From the NCBI RefSeq assembly GCF_000308715.1, contig NZ_BAGH01000282.1, positions 1 to 55,737 of the forward strand: a stretch of DNA of 55,737 nt, given 5' to 3'. Under the pieces are notes generated by a model. The model did no database searches, was not told the origin of the DNA, and was given only the letters and a program-made list of their open reading frames with translations. Below, one piece after another: positions 1 to 6,481 of this stretch. Numbering within the stretch: position 1 is the first letter of the stretch; each line of letters begins with the position of its first letter. This stretch comes from Nocardia tenerifensis NBRC 101015 (GTDB lineage: Bacteria > Actinomycetota > Actinomycetes > Mycobacteriales > Mycobacteriaceae). The translations under genes and the position numbers were made by a program.

Positions 1-169
1 CGCAGATGGCGGCCAGCAACTCACTGGAGGCTTCTTTACGGCCCCGCTCGACCTCGGAGAGATAGCCCAGACTCACGCGCGCCGAGGTCGACACCTCGCG
101 CAGGGTCCGGTTCTGGGCGAGACGAGCACGCCGCAGACTGTCCCCGATGGCCTCTCGCAGCAGCGTCAT
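1..169 (-). CDS. clgR: ClgR-type Cro/CI-family transcriptional regulator (partial, C-terminus outside window)
   Basis: Only the first 56 codons lie in the window. They encode a helix-turn-helix of the Cro/CI (XRE) class: an [15 protein letters not shown] helix followed by [21 protein letters not shown], the turn and recognition helix typical of ClgR. In actinobacteria ClgR activates clp protease and other proteostasis genes. The ATG at 167-169 is preceded by AGGAGAAC at good spacing, which fixes the start. The identity also rests on its position next to cinA, pgsA and argA, as in mycobacteria. The coding sequence runs off the left edge, so the C-terminal degradation signal known in the family cannot be checked. 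Confidence 0.85.
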   Translation of the reverse strand, partial: MTLLREAIGDSLRRARLAQNRTLREVSTSARVSLGYLSEVERGRKEASSELLAAIC

Positions 170-284
170 CTCGTTCTCCTTCGCTCCCTGTCAGGGGACC
201 CGCATGACACTCACGAGTGCCACGCACGCCGTTCTTTCTGGCACAACGTCGGACACGTCCTGGAAGGTTCCCGCCCGGCGCAAA

Positions 285-818
285 TCACTCACCCATCCCT
301 ATCGGATCCCGGCCCCGTTGTCGTACACATCGCAGCAGTTCACGTATCGCGGTGTGCGCGGCGCCGATCCTGATCGTCCACCGGTCTCCGTGGAGTTTCA
401 ACCGCATGACCTCGGTGTGCCCCGGACCGGCCAGTCCCAGGAAGACCGTGCCGACCGCGTGGCCGTCCTGCGAGTCCGGCCCGGCGACCCCGGTCAGCGC
501 CACTCCCCAGTCTGCCCCGCATCGGGTGCGGGCGCCCACCGCGAGCTGCTCGGCGGTGCTGGCCGCAACCGGGCCCTCGCTCGTCAGGATCTCGTCGCTG
601 ACGCCGCCGAGGCTGTGCTTGAGGTCTGTGGCGTACACCACGAGCCCGCCGCGCAGGACAGCGCTGGCACCGGGCACTCCGGCGATGGTCGCGGACAACA
701 GCCCGGCCGTGAGCGACTCGGCGGTGGCCACGGTCTGGCCCGCCGCGGTCAGCGTGCGCACCAGGTCGACCGCGGGCACGTCCGCGAGCAGCGGATCGGT
801 CGAGGACGACGCCGTCAT
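285..818 (-). CDS. pncC: CinA C-terminal domain protein (nicotinamide-nucleotide amidase type)
   Basis: A 177-residue protein consisting only of the CinA C-terminal domain; the N-terminal molybdopterin-binding half of full CinA is absent. The family deamidates nicotinamide mononucleotide to nicotinate mononucleotide in pyridine nucleotide recycling. Visible motifs are AESLTAGLLSA (residues 33-43, with the conserved serine), a VYATDLKHSLGG segment carrying the conserved lysine, and GVALTGVAGP (105-114). The ATG at 816-818 overlaps the pgsA stop by four bases (ATGA), so the two genes should be translationally coupled. A longer upstream reading in this frame only shadows pgsA. Function is inferred from the family. 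Confidence 0.85.
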   Translation of the reverse strand: MTASSSTDPLLADVPAVDLVRTLTAAGQTVATAESLTAGLLSATIAGVPGASAVLRGGLVVYATDLKHSLGGVSDEILTSEGPVAASTAEQLAVGARTRCGADWGVALTGVAGPDSQDGHAVGTVFLGLAGPGHTEVMRLKLHGDRWTIRIGAAHTAIRELLRCVRQRGRDPIGMGE

Positions 819-1474
819 GCGCCGCGCGCTCTGCCCGGCCCGCCCGCGAACCACACCCGGATCGCCTGGCCGACATAGTCGAGCCCGGTGAGCACGGTGA
901 GCGCGACGGCCACGTACATCAGCACCATGCCCGCGTCCAAGAACCATCCGCCCAGCGGCAGCAACAGGACCGCGATCGAGAGGGACTGCACAAGGGTTTT
1001 CAGCTTGCCGCCACGTCCGGCGGGGATCACGCCGCGGCGCACCACGACCAGGCGTAAGAGGGTCACGCCGACCTCACGACCGCAGATGACCAGGGTGATC
1101 CACCACGCCAGATCGCCGAGCACCGACAGCCCGATGACCGCGGAGCCGATCAGCGCCTTGTCCGCGATGGGGTCGGCGAGCTTGCCGAAATCGGTGACCA
1201 GTCCGTACTTTCGCGCCAGCTGCCCGTCGAAACGGTCGGTGATCGCGGCGATGCCGAACAGGGCGGCGGCGACGATCCGCCAGACCGGGTCGTGCCCGCC
1301 GTCGACGAACAACGCGAGCACGAACAGCGGGACCAGCGCGATCCGCAGCATGGTCAGGATGTTCGCGATGTTCATCAGCGGCACGACGGGCTCGGCGTGC
1401 GGCGCGACGAGGCCGGAGCGCATCGGGCTGGCCGCCGACCAGCGCCGGTCGATCTCCTCCGGCTGCGCGCTCAT
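815..1474 (-). CDS. pgsA: CDP-diacylglycerol--glycerol-3-phosphate 3-phosphatidyltransferase
   Basis: Integral membrane CDP-alcohol phosphatidyltransferase that makes phosphatidylglycerophosphate from CDP-diacylglycerol and glycerol 3-phosphate, the first step towards phosphatidylglycerol and cardiolipin. The full family signature D-x2-DG-x2-AR-x8-G-x3-D-x3-D is intact at residues 80-105, and several hydrophobic segments surround it. The preferred start is the ATG at 1472-1474, with GGAG five bases upstream; a GTG two codons earlier lacks a usable ribosome binding site. The gene overlaps the following cinA-like gene by four bases. It corresponds by position to pgsA3 (Rv2746c) of M. tuberculosis. 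Confidence 0.93.
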   Translation of the reverse strand: MSAQPEEIDRRWSAASPMRSGLVAPHAEPVVPLMNIANILTMLRIALVPLFVLALFVDGGHDPVWRIVAAALFGIAAITDRFDGQLARKYGLVTDFGKLADPIADKALIGSAVIGLSVLGDLAWWITLVICGREVGVTLLRLVVVRRGVIPAGRGGKLKTLVQSLSIAVLLLPLGGWFLDAGMVLMYVAVALTVLTGLDYVGQAIRVWFAGGPGRARGA

Positions 1475-1620
1475 AAACACTCCAGCATGCGCGCGGCACG
1501 AAGGCCGGCGCCGACCCGGCTCGCCTCATGCCGGACCCCGGCGTGATGCGGTGAGCGGGACGACTGGATGTGTGGCACACGTTCAGCCTATCGGTAACCC
1601 ACCCGACTACTCTGCACCCC

Positions 1621-2187
1621 ATGAACTCTCGGGGACCACTAGGTGGTTCGACCAGCGACGCACATCCGGGCGTGCCTCTAGGCGCGCGTAGCTCCGCACC
1701 GGTAGTCCGACGCGCGCGAACCTCCGATGTGCCCGAGATCAAACGCCTCGTCGATGTCTACGCCGGCCGGATACTGCTGGAGAAGAACCTGGTCACGCTG
1801 TACGAATCGGTCCAGGAATTCTGGGTCGCCGAGCTCGACGGCCGGGTGGTCGGCTGCGGCGCGCTGCACGTGCTGTGGGCCGATCTCGGCGAGGTGCGCA
1901 CGGTCGCAGTGCACCCGGATGTCAAGGGCGGCGGCGTCGGGCGGCTCGTGGTCGAGCGGCTGATCGCGGTGGCTCGCGAGCTGGAGCTGCGGCGGCTGTT
2001 CGTGCTCACCTTCGAGGTGGAGTTCTTCGCCCGGCACGGGTTCGCGGAGATCGACGGGACGCCGGTGACCGCCGAGGTCTACGCGGAGATGTGCCGGTCC
2101 TACGACACCGGCGTCGCGGAGTTCCTCGACCTGAGCTACGTCAAGCCCAACACCCTCGGCAATACTCGGATGCTGCTCACCCTCTGA
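1621..2187 (+). CDS. argA: Amino-acid (glutamate/glutamine) N-acetyltransferase, GNAT fold
   Basis: Single-domain GNAT acetyltransferase of about 188 residues that closely resembles the short actinobacterial N-acetylglutamate synthase (Rv2747). The family acetylates L-glutamate or glutamine with acetyl-CoA, the first step of arginine synthesis. Visible are VVRRARTSDVPEIKRLV at the N-terminus, the acetyl-CoA pyrophosphate loop HPDVKGGGVGRLVVERL, and the conserved tail YVKPNTLGNTRMLLTL. The ATG at 1621 is chosen because a -10-like TACTCT ends about seven bases upstream, consistent with a leaderless transcript; a GTG at 1570 would add 17 poorly conserved residues. The gene is divergent from pgsA. 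Confidence 0.9.
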   Translation: MNSRGPLGGSTSDAHPGVPLGARSSAPVVRRARTSDVPEIKRLVDVYAGRILLEKNLVTLYESVQEFWVAELDGRVVGCGALHVLWADLGEVRTVAVHPDVKGGGVGRLVVERLIAVARELELRRLFVLTFEVEFFARHGFAEIDGTPVTAEVYAEMCRSYDTGVAEFLDLSYVKPNTLGNTRMLLTL

Positions 2188-2212
2188 CTCACGTACAGGA
2201 AGCGATTCGTCA

Positions 2213-2497
2213 GTGCCGATCTTCGCCGTTCACTACACCTACTCCGCGGCCACGGTGCCGGGCCGGGACACCCACCGCCCCGAGCACCGGGCCTGGCTCG
2301 CCGACCAGCTCGCGGCGGGCGCGCTGCTGACCAGCGGGCCGTACCCGGACGGGTCCGGCGCGCTGATCCTGTTCCGCGCCGAGGACGCCGACGCGCTGCG
2401 CGCCTTGCTCGCGCGGGACCCGTTCGCGCGCGAGGGGCTGATCGATGAGGTTCGCGTCGTCGAATGGCTTCCGGTGCTGGGCGCTTTCACGTCTTGA
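2213..2497 (+). CDS. YciI family protein
   Basis: A 94-residue protein of the YciI/ferredoxin-like alpha-beta fold. The features seen are the N-terminal strand MPIFAVHYTYS, a conserved RPEHRAWLADQLAAGALLTSGPYPDGSGAL segment with the family histidine, and a C-terminal strand VRVVEWLPVLG. Members are small dimeric proteins proposed to act as lyases or hydrolases on small acids; the physiological substrate is unknown. The start is a GTG at 2213, preceded by AGGAAG about ten bases upstream. It lies 25 bases after argA on the same strand and could be co-transcribed with it, but no functional link is apparent. Confidence 0.8.
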   Translation: MPIFAVHYTYSAATVPGRDTHRPEHRAWLADQLAAGALLTSGPYPDGSGALILFRAEDADALRALLARDPFAREGLIDEVRVVEWLPVLGAFTS

Positions 2498-2624
2498 AAA
2501 ACCTGATTCCCCGCCCGGCGAACGGGCGGGGAATCCCGACGTCTGCGCCGAAGTCCGCTAACTTCCGGCGACACACCGTGCGCGATACGGACATACCACC
2601 GACCGCACACGGCAGACTCGCGCC

Positions 2625-3152
2625 ATGCGCACATACCTAGCGATTTTCGCGTCGACGGCGGCCACCGCCGGCCTGTTGTACGCGTACCTGGGTGAGCCGG
2701 ACAATTCGGACCCAGCAACCTCTTCCTCGGCCCGTCCGTTGACCCAGCCCGGCGTTGTCGACCCGGTGCTGTTCCGCGACGCCGACGGCTACTACTTCCA
2801 GACCGCCGATCGGCAGATCACCTGTGGCATCCGCGACGAACCCACCGGACAACCGCGCCGCGCCGCCGGTTGTCAGGGCGCGACCGGACCCGCACCGTCG
2901 CACATGGAGAAATGCTGGAGCTCGGACCCGAAGGCCGCCGCGGTCGCGGTCGGCGAGGACGCCGGATATCTCTGTGTGAACCAGGGGTTCTACACCGGGC
3001 CACAGGCCGAGCCCGGCACCGTCCTCCCCGCCGGATCCACCCTGCACGCGCTCGGATTCACCTGTCGGGCAGACACTTTCAGCGTGCTGTGCAGCAACGA
3101 CGAGGACGGGCACGGGTTCGAGATCGCGCCGGACAGCAATCGGTTGTTTTGA
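2625..3152 (+). CDS. Secreted or membrane-anchored six-cysteine protein, paralogue of the gene at 5185
   Basis: A 175-residue protein with an N-terminal hydrophobic signal or anchor (about residues 3-22, no lipobox) and then a Pro/Ser-rich linker. From about residue 50 it carries a domain shared with the lipoprotein encoded at 5185-5838: GYYFQ, a first Cys, GCQG.T.PAP, CW, LC.NQG, VLP.G, FTC, and C.ND..G.GF.IA near the end. Six cysteines are conserved between the two copies, which suggests disulfides in an extracytoplasmic domain. I do not recognise a named family and assign no function. The two paralogues flank the terC and methyltransferase genes. Confidence 0.8.
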   Translation: MRTYLAIFASTAATAGLLYAYLGEPDNSDPATSSSARPLTQPGVVDPVLFRDADGYYFQTADRQITCGIRDEPTGQPRRAAGCQGATGPAPSHMEKCWSSDPKAAAVAVGEDAGYLCVNQGFYTGPQAEPGTVLPAGSTLHALGFTCRADTFSVLCSNDEDGHGFEIAPDSNRLF

Positions 3153-3155
3153 GCG

Positions 3156-4139
3156 TCAGCGCTTGGCCTGCTCCGAGCGGGTGCGCAGCAGGCTGGCGAC
3201 CGTCGCGAGAACCAGGATGCCGAGGATCACGCCGAGCGACACCCCGGTGGAGATCTCCGGCACGCTGACATGCTCGCCGCCGTTGATGAACGGCAGCGTG
3301 TTCTCGTGCAGCGCGTGCAGCACCAGCTTCACGCCGATGAACGCCAGGATCGCGGAGAGACCGTAGGACAGGTAGACCAGCCGATCGAGGAGTCCGCCGA
3401 TCAAGAAGAACAACTGCCGCAAACCCATGAGTGCGAAGGCGTTCGCGGTGAATACCAGGTACGGCTCGCTCGTCAGACCGTAGATCGCCGGGATGGAGTC
3501 CAGGGCGAACAGCAGGTCGGCGAAGCCGATCGCCAGCAACGCGAGCAGCAGCGGGGTCAGCGCGCGCCGTCCGTCGACGCGGGTGATCAGCCGGTCGCCG
3601 TCGTAGCTGTCGGTGGTCGGCAGCAGCCGCTTGGCCAGCGCGACGATCCGGCTGTCGCGCTTCTCCTCGTGCTCGGCCTCGTGGCCGCTCTCGGTGATCA
3701 GCTTGGCCGCGGTGTAGATCAGGAAGAACCCGAACAGATAGAACACCCAGCTGAACGCGCTGATCGCGGCCGCGCCGACGGCGATGAACGCCCCGCGCAT
3801 CACCAGCGCGATCACGATGCCGATCAGCAGCGCTTTCTGCTGATACATCCGCGGCACCGCGAAGGTCGACATGATGATCAGGAAGACGAACAGGTTGTCC
3901 ACCGAGAGCGCCTTCTCGGTGATGAAGCCCGCGTAGTACTCCCCCGCGAACGTCGAGCCCCACCGCCAGGCGACGAAACCGCCGAAGAGCAGGGCGATTC
4001 CGATATAGACCGCGGACCAGAAGCCGGACTCGCGGAAGGTCGGTTCGTGCGGGGTGCGCACATGGGCGAAGAAGTCGAAGACGAACAGGCCGAGGATCAC
4101 CACGACGGTGATGCCCCACTCGAGCGCGGTTACCTGCAT
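3156..4139 (-). CDS. TerC/Alx family integral membrane protein
   Basis: A 327-residue multi-spanning membrane protein with both family signatures: EKALSVDNLFVFL (residues 75-87) and FADLLFALDSIPA (206-218). The acidic residues in these two inner helices are thought to bind metal. TerC/Alx proteins are linked to tellurite resistance, to manganese export and, in Bacillus, to metallation of secreted enzymes. A charged cytoplasmic loop (about 150-190) separates the two halves. The start codon is the ATG at 4137-4139. The stop lies three bases from that of the convergent gene at 2625-3152. No manganese riboswitch is visible in the short upstream region. Confidence 0.9.
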   Translation of the reverse strand: MQVTALEWGITVVVILGLFVFDFFAHVRTPHEPTFRESGFWSAVYIGIALLFGGFVAWRWGSTFAGEYYAGFITEKALSVDNLFVFLIIMSTFAVPRMYQQKALLIGIVIALVMRGAFIAVGAAAISAFSWVFYLFGFFLIYTAAKLITESGHEAEHEEKRDSRIVALAKRLLPTTDSYDGDRLITRVDGRRALTPLLLALLAIGFADLLFALDSIPAIYGLTSEPYLVFTANAFALMGLRQLFFLIGGLLDRLVYLSYGLSAILAFIGVKLVLHALHENTLPFINGGEHVSVPEISTGVSLGVILGILVLATVASLLRTRSEQAKR

Positions 4140-4263
4140 GCGGTGTGTCGATCGATCGTGAAGGTCATGTCGTCCATAATGCCCGATTTGTCCGTTCTAG
4201 TCGGCTTGCGGGGTGGTTGCTGACCATAATTTCACATGCGCTCGACCCGGCCACCATGCCAGA

Positions 4264-5097
4264 GTGACGACCGTGACCGACGACTACCTTCGCCTCAACA
4301 AGGCCAATTGGGATGAGCGCGCACCCGTGCACGCCGCGTCGCGTGACTACGCCGTCGAGCGGTTTCTCGCGGAGCCGGACTTTCTCAGCGGGGTGGTGCG
4401 GTTCGATCAATCGCTGCTCGGCGACGTCCGCGGGCTGCGCGGCGTGCACCTGCAATGCCACATCGGCACCGATACGCTCTCGCTGGCCCGGCTCGGCGCC
4501 ACGATGACCGGACTCGACTTCTCCCCCGCGGCGCTGGAGCAGGCGCGACTGCTCGCCGAAAAGACCGGTGCTGCCGTCAATTTCGTCGAATCCGATGTCT
4601 ACGACGCGGTATCCGCCCTCGGCGGTGCGCGATTCGATCTGGTGTACACGGGAATCGGTGCACTGTGCTGGCTTCCGAGCATCGAACGCTGGGCGCGAAC
4701 CGTCAGCGACCTGTTGCGTCCCGGCGGGCGGCTGTTCATCCGGGAGATGCACCCGATGCTCGGCACGATCGACGAAAACCACACCGACAGACTGGTTGTC
4801 GGGTACCCGTACTTCGAAACACCTGAGCCGATGGTGTTCTCCGACGGCGGCACCTACGTCGACAACGACGCCGAGTTCGTCCAGACGACGACCCACGAGT
4901 GGAATCACGGATTCGGCGAGATCCTCACCGCGCTGCTCGACGCCGGGCTGTCGCTCACCGGGCTGACCGAGCACCGCAGCGTGCCGTGGGAGGCCTTGCC
5001 GGGGCAGATGACCTCGGGGACCGGCGGCGAATGGCACCTCACCGAGCATCCGGAGCGGTTGCCGCTCAGCTTCACCTTGCAGGCACGCAAGGACTGA
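4264..5097 (+). CDS. SAM-dependent methyltransferase (class I)
   Basis: A protein of about 277 residues with a Rossmann-type methyltransferase core. Motif I is seen as GVHLQCHIGTDTLSLARLG, motif II as TGLDFSPAALEQAR, and the post-motif strand as FDLVYTGIGALCWLPSIERW. The LQCHIGTDTL variant, the tryptophan-rich loop and the REMHPML segment are typical of a common actinobacterial group of uncharacterised small-molecule methyltransferases. The substrate is unknown. The start is uncertain between GTG 4264 and GTG 4273, neither with a strong ribosome binding site; the open frame extends further upstream to 4213. The gene is divergent from terC. Confidence 0.8.
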   Translation: MTTVTDDYLRLNKANWDERAPVHAASRDYAVERFLAEPDFLSGVVRFDQSLLGDVRGLRGVHLQCHIGTDTLSLARLGATMTGLDFSPAALEQARLLAEKTGAAVNFVESDVYDAVSALGGARFDLVYTGIGALCWLPSIERWARTVSDLLRPGGRLFIREMHPMLGTIDENHTDRLVVGYPYFETPEPMVFSDGGTYVDNDAEFVQTTTHEWNHGFGEILTALLDAGLSLTGLTEHRSVPWEALPGQMTSGTGGEWHLTEHPERLPLSFTLQARKD

Positions 5098-5184
5098 TCG
5101 GGGCGCGCCACCTGGGCTGATGACGGCCCGCGCGGCTCGGCGCGTCCCGGCCGAAAGGCCGTCGTCGCGGTACAGAATGCCGTC

Positions 5185-5838
5185 ATGCAAATCCGAGGAG
5201 CTCGTATCGCTGTGGTGCCGTGCGCCGTCGCGCTGGCGTTGCTGGCCGGGTGTGGCAATGACGACAAGGACTCGGGCGCGGCGGCGCCCAGTTCGGCGAA
5301 TCTTCGCTCGGCGGCGCCGAGTTCGCCGGTGGCCGCTCCCCCGGCCCTACCGACGACCGCGCCCGTCTCGACGAGCGCGGCCGCCTCCTCGGCGGCGCCG
5401 ACGACGGCCCGGGGGCCGGTCTCCGGGCCGGTCGACCCCGCGCAGTACCGGCAGCAGATGGGGTACTACTTCCAATCGCCCAGCGGGACATACCTCTGCG
5501 CGATCCTCGACCAGCCGATCGATGACAACGCACAGGTCGGTTGTCAGGGGCCGACCTCGCCCGCGCCGGCGGAGTTCCGGGACTGCTGGACCAGGAATCC
5601 GCAGGGCAGCGCGCTCACCGTCGGCGCCCACTCGAAGGCGCTGTGCCTGAACCAGGGCGTGTTCGTCGGCGCGCCGATCGACGGCGGAAGCCGCGGCGGC
5701 GGCCGGGTGCTGCCGTACGGGGGGATGCTCACCGTCGGGCCGTTCACCTGCGACTCGGCCGAGAGCGGAGTGACCTGCACGAACGACACCACCGGCGCCG
5801 GGTTCAAGATCGCGCGAGAAGGCAACCGAACCTTCTGA
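5185..5838 (+). CDS. Lipoprotein with six-cysteine domain, paralogue of the gene at 2625
   Basis: A 217-residue lipoprotein with a type II signal sequence and the lipobox LLAGC at about residues 19-23. An Ala/Ser/Pro-rich linker of about 65 residues follows, then the domain shared with 2625-3152: MGYYFQ, a first Cys, GCQG.TSPAP, CW, LCLNQGVF.G, VLPYGG, FTC and C.ND.TGAGFKIA. The conserved cysteines suggest a disulfide-stabilised cell-envelope domain. Function is unknown. The ATG at 5185 gives a normal signal peptide. The next transcription signals are those of the tRNA leader region immediately downstream. Confidence 0.85.
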   Translation: MQIRGARIAVVPCAVALALLAGCGNDDKDSGAAAPSSANLRSAAPSSPVAAPPALPTTAPVSTSAAASSAAPTTARGPVSGPVDPAQYRQQMGYYFQSPSGTYLCAILDQPIDDNAQVGCQGPTSPAPAEFRDCWTRNPQGSALTVGAHSKALCLNQGVFVGAPIDGGSRGGGRVLPYGGMLTVGPFTCDSAESGVTCTNDTTGAGFKIAREGNRTF

Positions 5839-5850
5839 ATGGAAAATCGG

Positions 5851-5879
5851 TTCCCAAGCCGAAATTCGGATGTTAACGT
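5851..5879 (+). promoter_or_regulatory. Possible promoter of the tRNA-array leader
   Basis: TTCCCA (5851-5856) and TAACGT (5874-5879) are separated by 17 bases and resemble an actinobacterial housekeeping promoter; the second element fits the TANNNT -10 consensus. A transcript would begin near 5886, about 30 bases before the leader reading frame. The -35 match is only 4 of 6, so this is tentative. Confidence 0.35.
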
Positions 5880-5917
5880 CGGTATCAGAGAAAGCACCCA
5901 CTCAGAGAGGCACGACG

Positions 5918-6031
5918 ATGACCGGGACCCAGCGGCGACAGTGGTCGCGCGGCGGTGCCTGGCGCTCGCGTGCCAACACAGTGCTATCGACGGTCGGCTA
6001 TCGACGGCTGACCGTCCGGAGCGGCCCCTGA
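5918..6031 (+). CDS. Putative 37-residue leader peptide ahead of the tRNA array
   Basis: A short frame starting at ATG 5918, with AGAGAGG (5904-5910) seven bases upstream, and ending at TGA 6029-6031. It encodes 37 residues with eight arginines, two tryptophans (codons 9 and 15), one tyrosine (TAT, codon 28) and a rare CTA leucine (codon 23). These codons match the five tRNAs encoded just downstream: TGG for Trp(CCA); TAT for Tyr(GTA); CGG (codons 6, 30, 34) for Arg(CCG); CTA for the TAG-anticodon tRNA; and CGA/CGC/CGT (codons 7, 11, 16, 18, 29) for Arg(ACG). Its last codons form the 5' arm of a possible antiterminator. I infer a regulatory leader peptide. Arg-rich frames are common by chance in GC-rich DNA, so translation needs proof. 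Confidence 0.5.
   Translation: MTGTQRRQWSRGGAWRSRANTVLSTVGYRRLTVRSGP
5989..6016 (+). promoter_or_regulatory. Hairpin within the leader-peptide frame
   Basis: GACGGTCGGC (5989-5998) pairs with GCTGACCGTC (6007-6016) over ten base pairs including one G-U, around an eight-base loop. It covers codons 24-33 of the leader frame and ends one base before the candidate antiterminator arm. It could serve as a pause hairpin, or could influence whether that arm is free. The pairing is visible; the role is inferred. Confidence 0.45.
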
Positions 6032-6069
6032 CTCGTGTCTTTCCTCAGACCCGGGAAAGGGGTCACTCC
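6018..6069 (+). promoter_or_regulatory. Candidate antiterminator pairing
   Basis: GGAGCGGCCCC (6018-6028), just before the leader stop codon, can pair with GGGGTCACTCC (6059-6069): nine Watson-Crick pairs, one G-U and one mismatch. The 3' partner includes most of the 5' arm of the terminator at 6056-6099, so the two structures exclude each other. A ribosome finishing the leader would cover 6018-6028 and permit termination. One stalled at an upstream Trp, Arg, Leu or early codon would leave the arm free and permit read-through into the tRNA genes. Confidence 0.5.
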
Positions 6070-6099
6070 GCGGCAAACGCCAAGGGGTGACCCCTTTTT
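6056..6099 (+). terminator. Intrinsic terminator between the leader frame and the tRNA array
   Basis: AAAGGGGTCAC and GTGACCCCTTT form a perfect 11-bp stem around a loop of about 20 bases, and the stem runs into a five-T tract ending at 6099. It is the clearest intrinsic terminator in the window and points on the plus strand. It lies eight bases before tRNA-Trp, an odd place for a terminator unless it is conditional. The alternative view, a plain terminator for the lipoprotein gene 220 bases upstream, is possible. Confidence 0.85.
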
Positions 6100-6106
6100 C
6101 GTGCCT

Positions 6107-6182
6107 ACGGACGTAGCTCAAATGGGAGAGCAGCGGTCTCCAAAACCGCCGGTTGTGGGTTCGAGTCCCGCCGTCCGTGCCA
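6107..6182 (+). tRNA. tRNA-Trp (anticodon CCA)
   Basis: Complete cloverleaf. The acceptor ACGGACG pairs with CGTCCGT, with discriminator G (a Trp identity base) at 6179 and an encoded CCA to 6182. The anticodon loop is CTCCAAA on a GCGGT/ACCGC stem, and the T-stem GTGGG/CCCGC contains one G-U. It is first in a five-tRNA array and the only member with an encoded CCA end. The acceptor sequence differs from the usual actinobacterial Trp tRNA as I remember it, so this may be an additional copy. Confidence 0.93.
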
Positions 6183-6207
6183 CACAACTCCATAGTGACG
6201 ACGACCA

Positions 6208-6289
6208 GGCAGCATGCCCGAGCGGCCGAAGGGGCCTGACTGTAAATCAGGTGTATTCACCACCGGAGGTTCGAATCCTCCTGCTGCCA
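6208..6289 (+). tRNA. tRNA-Tyr (anticodon GTA)
   Basis: An 82-base class II tRNA. The acceptor GGCAGCA pairs with TGCTGCC, the discriminator is A, the anticodon loop is CTGTAAA, and there is a long variable arm as expected for bacterial Tyr tRNA. No CCA is encoded. It lies 25 bases after tRNA-Trp in the same array. Confidence 0.93.
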
Positions 6290-6301
6290 TTGGTGTTTCC
6301 T

Positions 6302-6373
6302 GTCCGTGTAGCTCAGCGGAAGAGCGGCGCCCTCCGAAGGCGCAGGCCGGTGGTTCGACCCCACCCACGGATA
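6302..6373 (+). tRNA. tRNA-Arg (anticodon CCG)
   Basis: Complete 72-base cloverleaf. The acceptor GTCCGTG pairs with CACGGAT (a terminal G-U pair), the anticodon stem is GCGCC/GGCGC with loop CTCCGAA, and the T-stem is GGTGG/CCACC. It reads CGG codons. No CCA is encoded. It is spaced 12 bases from tRNA-Tyr and 10 from the next tRNA. Confidence 0.9.
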
Positions 6374-6383
6374 CGAAACCCGA

Positions 6384-6457
6384 TCCCTCGTAGCCCAATC
6401 GGTAGAGGCGCCGGACCTAGATTCCGGGAGGTGCGAGTTCGAATCTCGCCGAGGGAA
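6384..6457 (+). tRNA. Unusual tRNA with anticodon TAG (nominal Leu) but a short variable arm
   Basis: The cloverleaf folds well: acceptor TCCCTCG/CGAGGGA, discriminator A, anticodon stem CCGGA/TCCGG, T-stem GCGAG/CTCGC. The seven-base anticodon loop is CCTAGAT, so the anticodon is TAG (reads CTA, Leu) and position 33 is C instead of the nearly universal T. The variable region has only five bases, whereas leucine tRNAs carry a long class II arm. It is therefore either a non-standard Leu tRNA, a mischarged or non-translational tRNA, or a decaying copy. It is not an amber suppressor, which would need anticodon CTA. Confidence 0.75.
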
Positions 6458-6459
6458 CA

Positions 6460-6480
6460 TTGCCCGCGTCCCGCGGGCAA
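6460..6480 (+). other. Perfect 9-bp hairpin between two tRNA genes
   Basis: TTGCCCGCG (6460-6468) and CGCGGGCAA (6472-6480) form a nine-pair stem with a three-base loop, in the 24-base spacer between the TAG tRNA and tRNA-Arg(ACG). It lacks a T tract. It may be an RNA processing signal or a weak terminator inside the array. Confidence 0.6.
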
Positions 6481-6481
6481 C

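Noticed and set aside
4140..4263. yybP-ykoY manganese riboswitch ahead of terC
   Set aside because: The divergent gap is short and shows none of the conserved loop motifs or a terminator or expression platform.
5918..6099. T-box riboswitch ahead of the tRNA array
   Set aside because: No T-box bulge sequence or stem I specifier layout is visible; the short frame plus alternative pairings fits a peptide attenuator better.
6384..6457. Amber-suppressor tRNA
   Set aside because: The anticodon read in the loop is TAG (decodes CTA); a suppressor of UAG would need CTA as anticodon.
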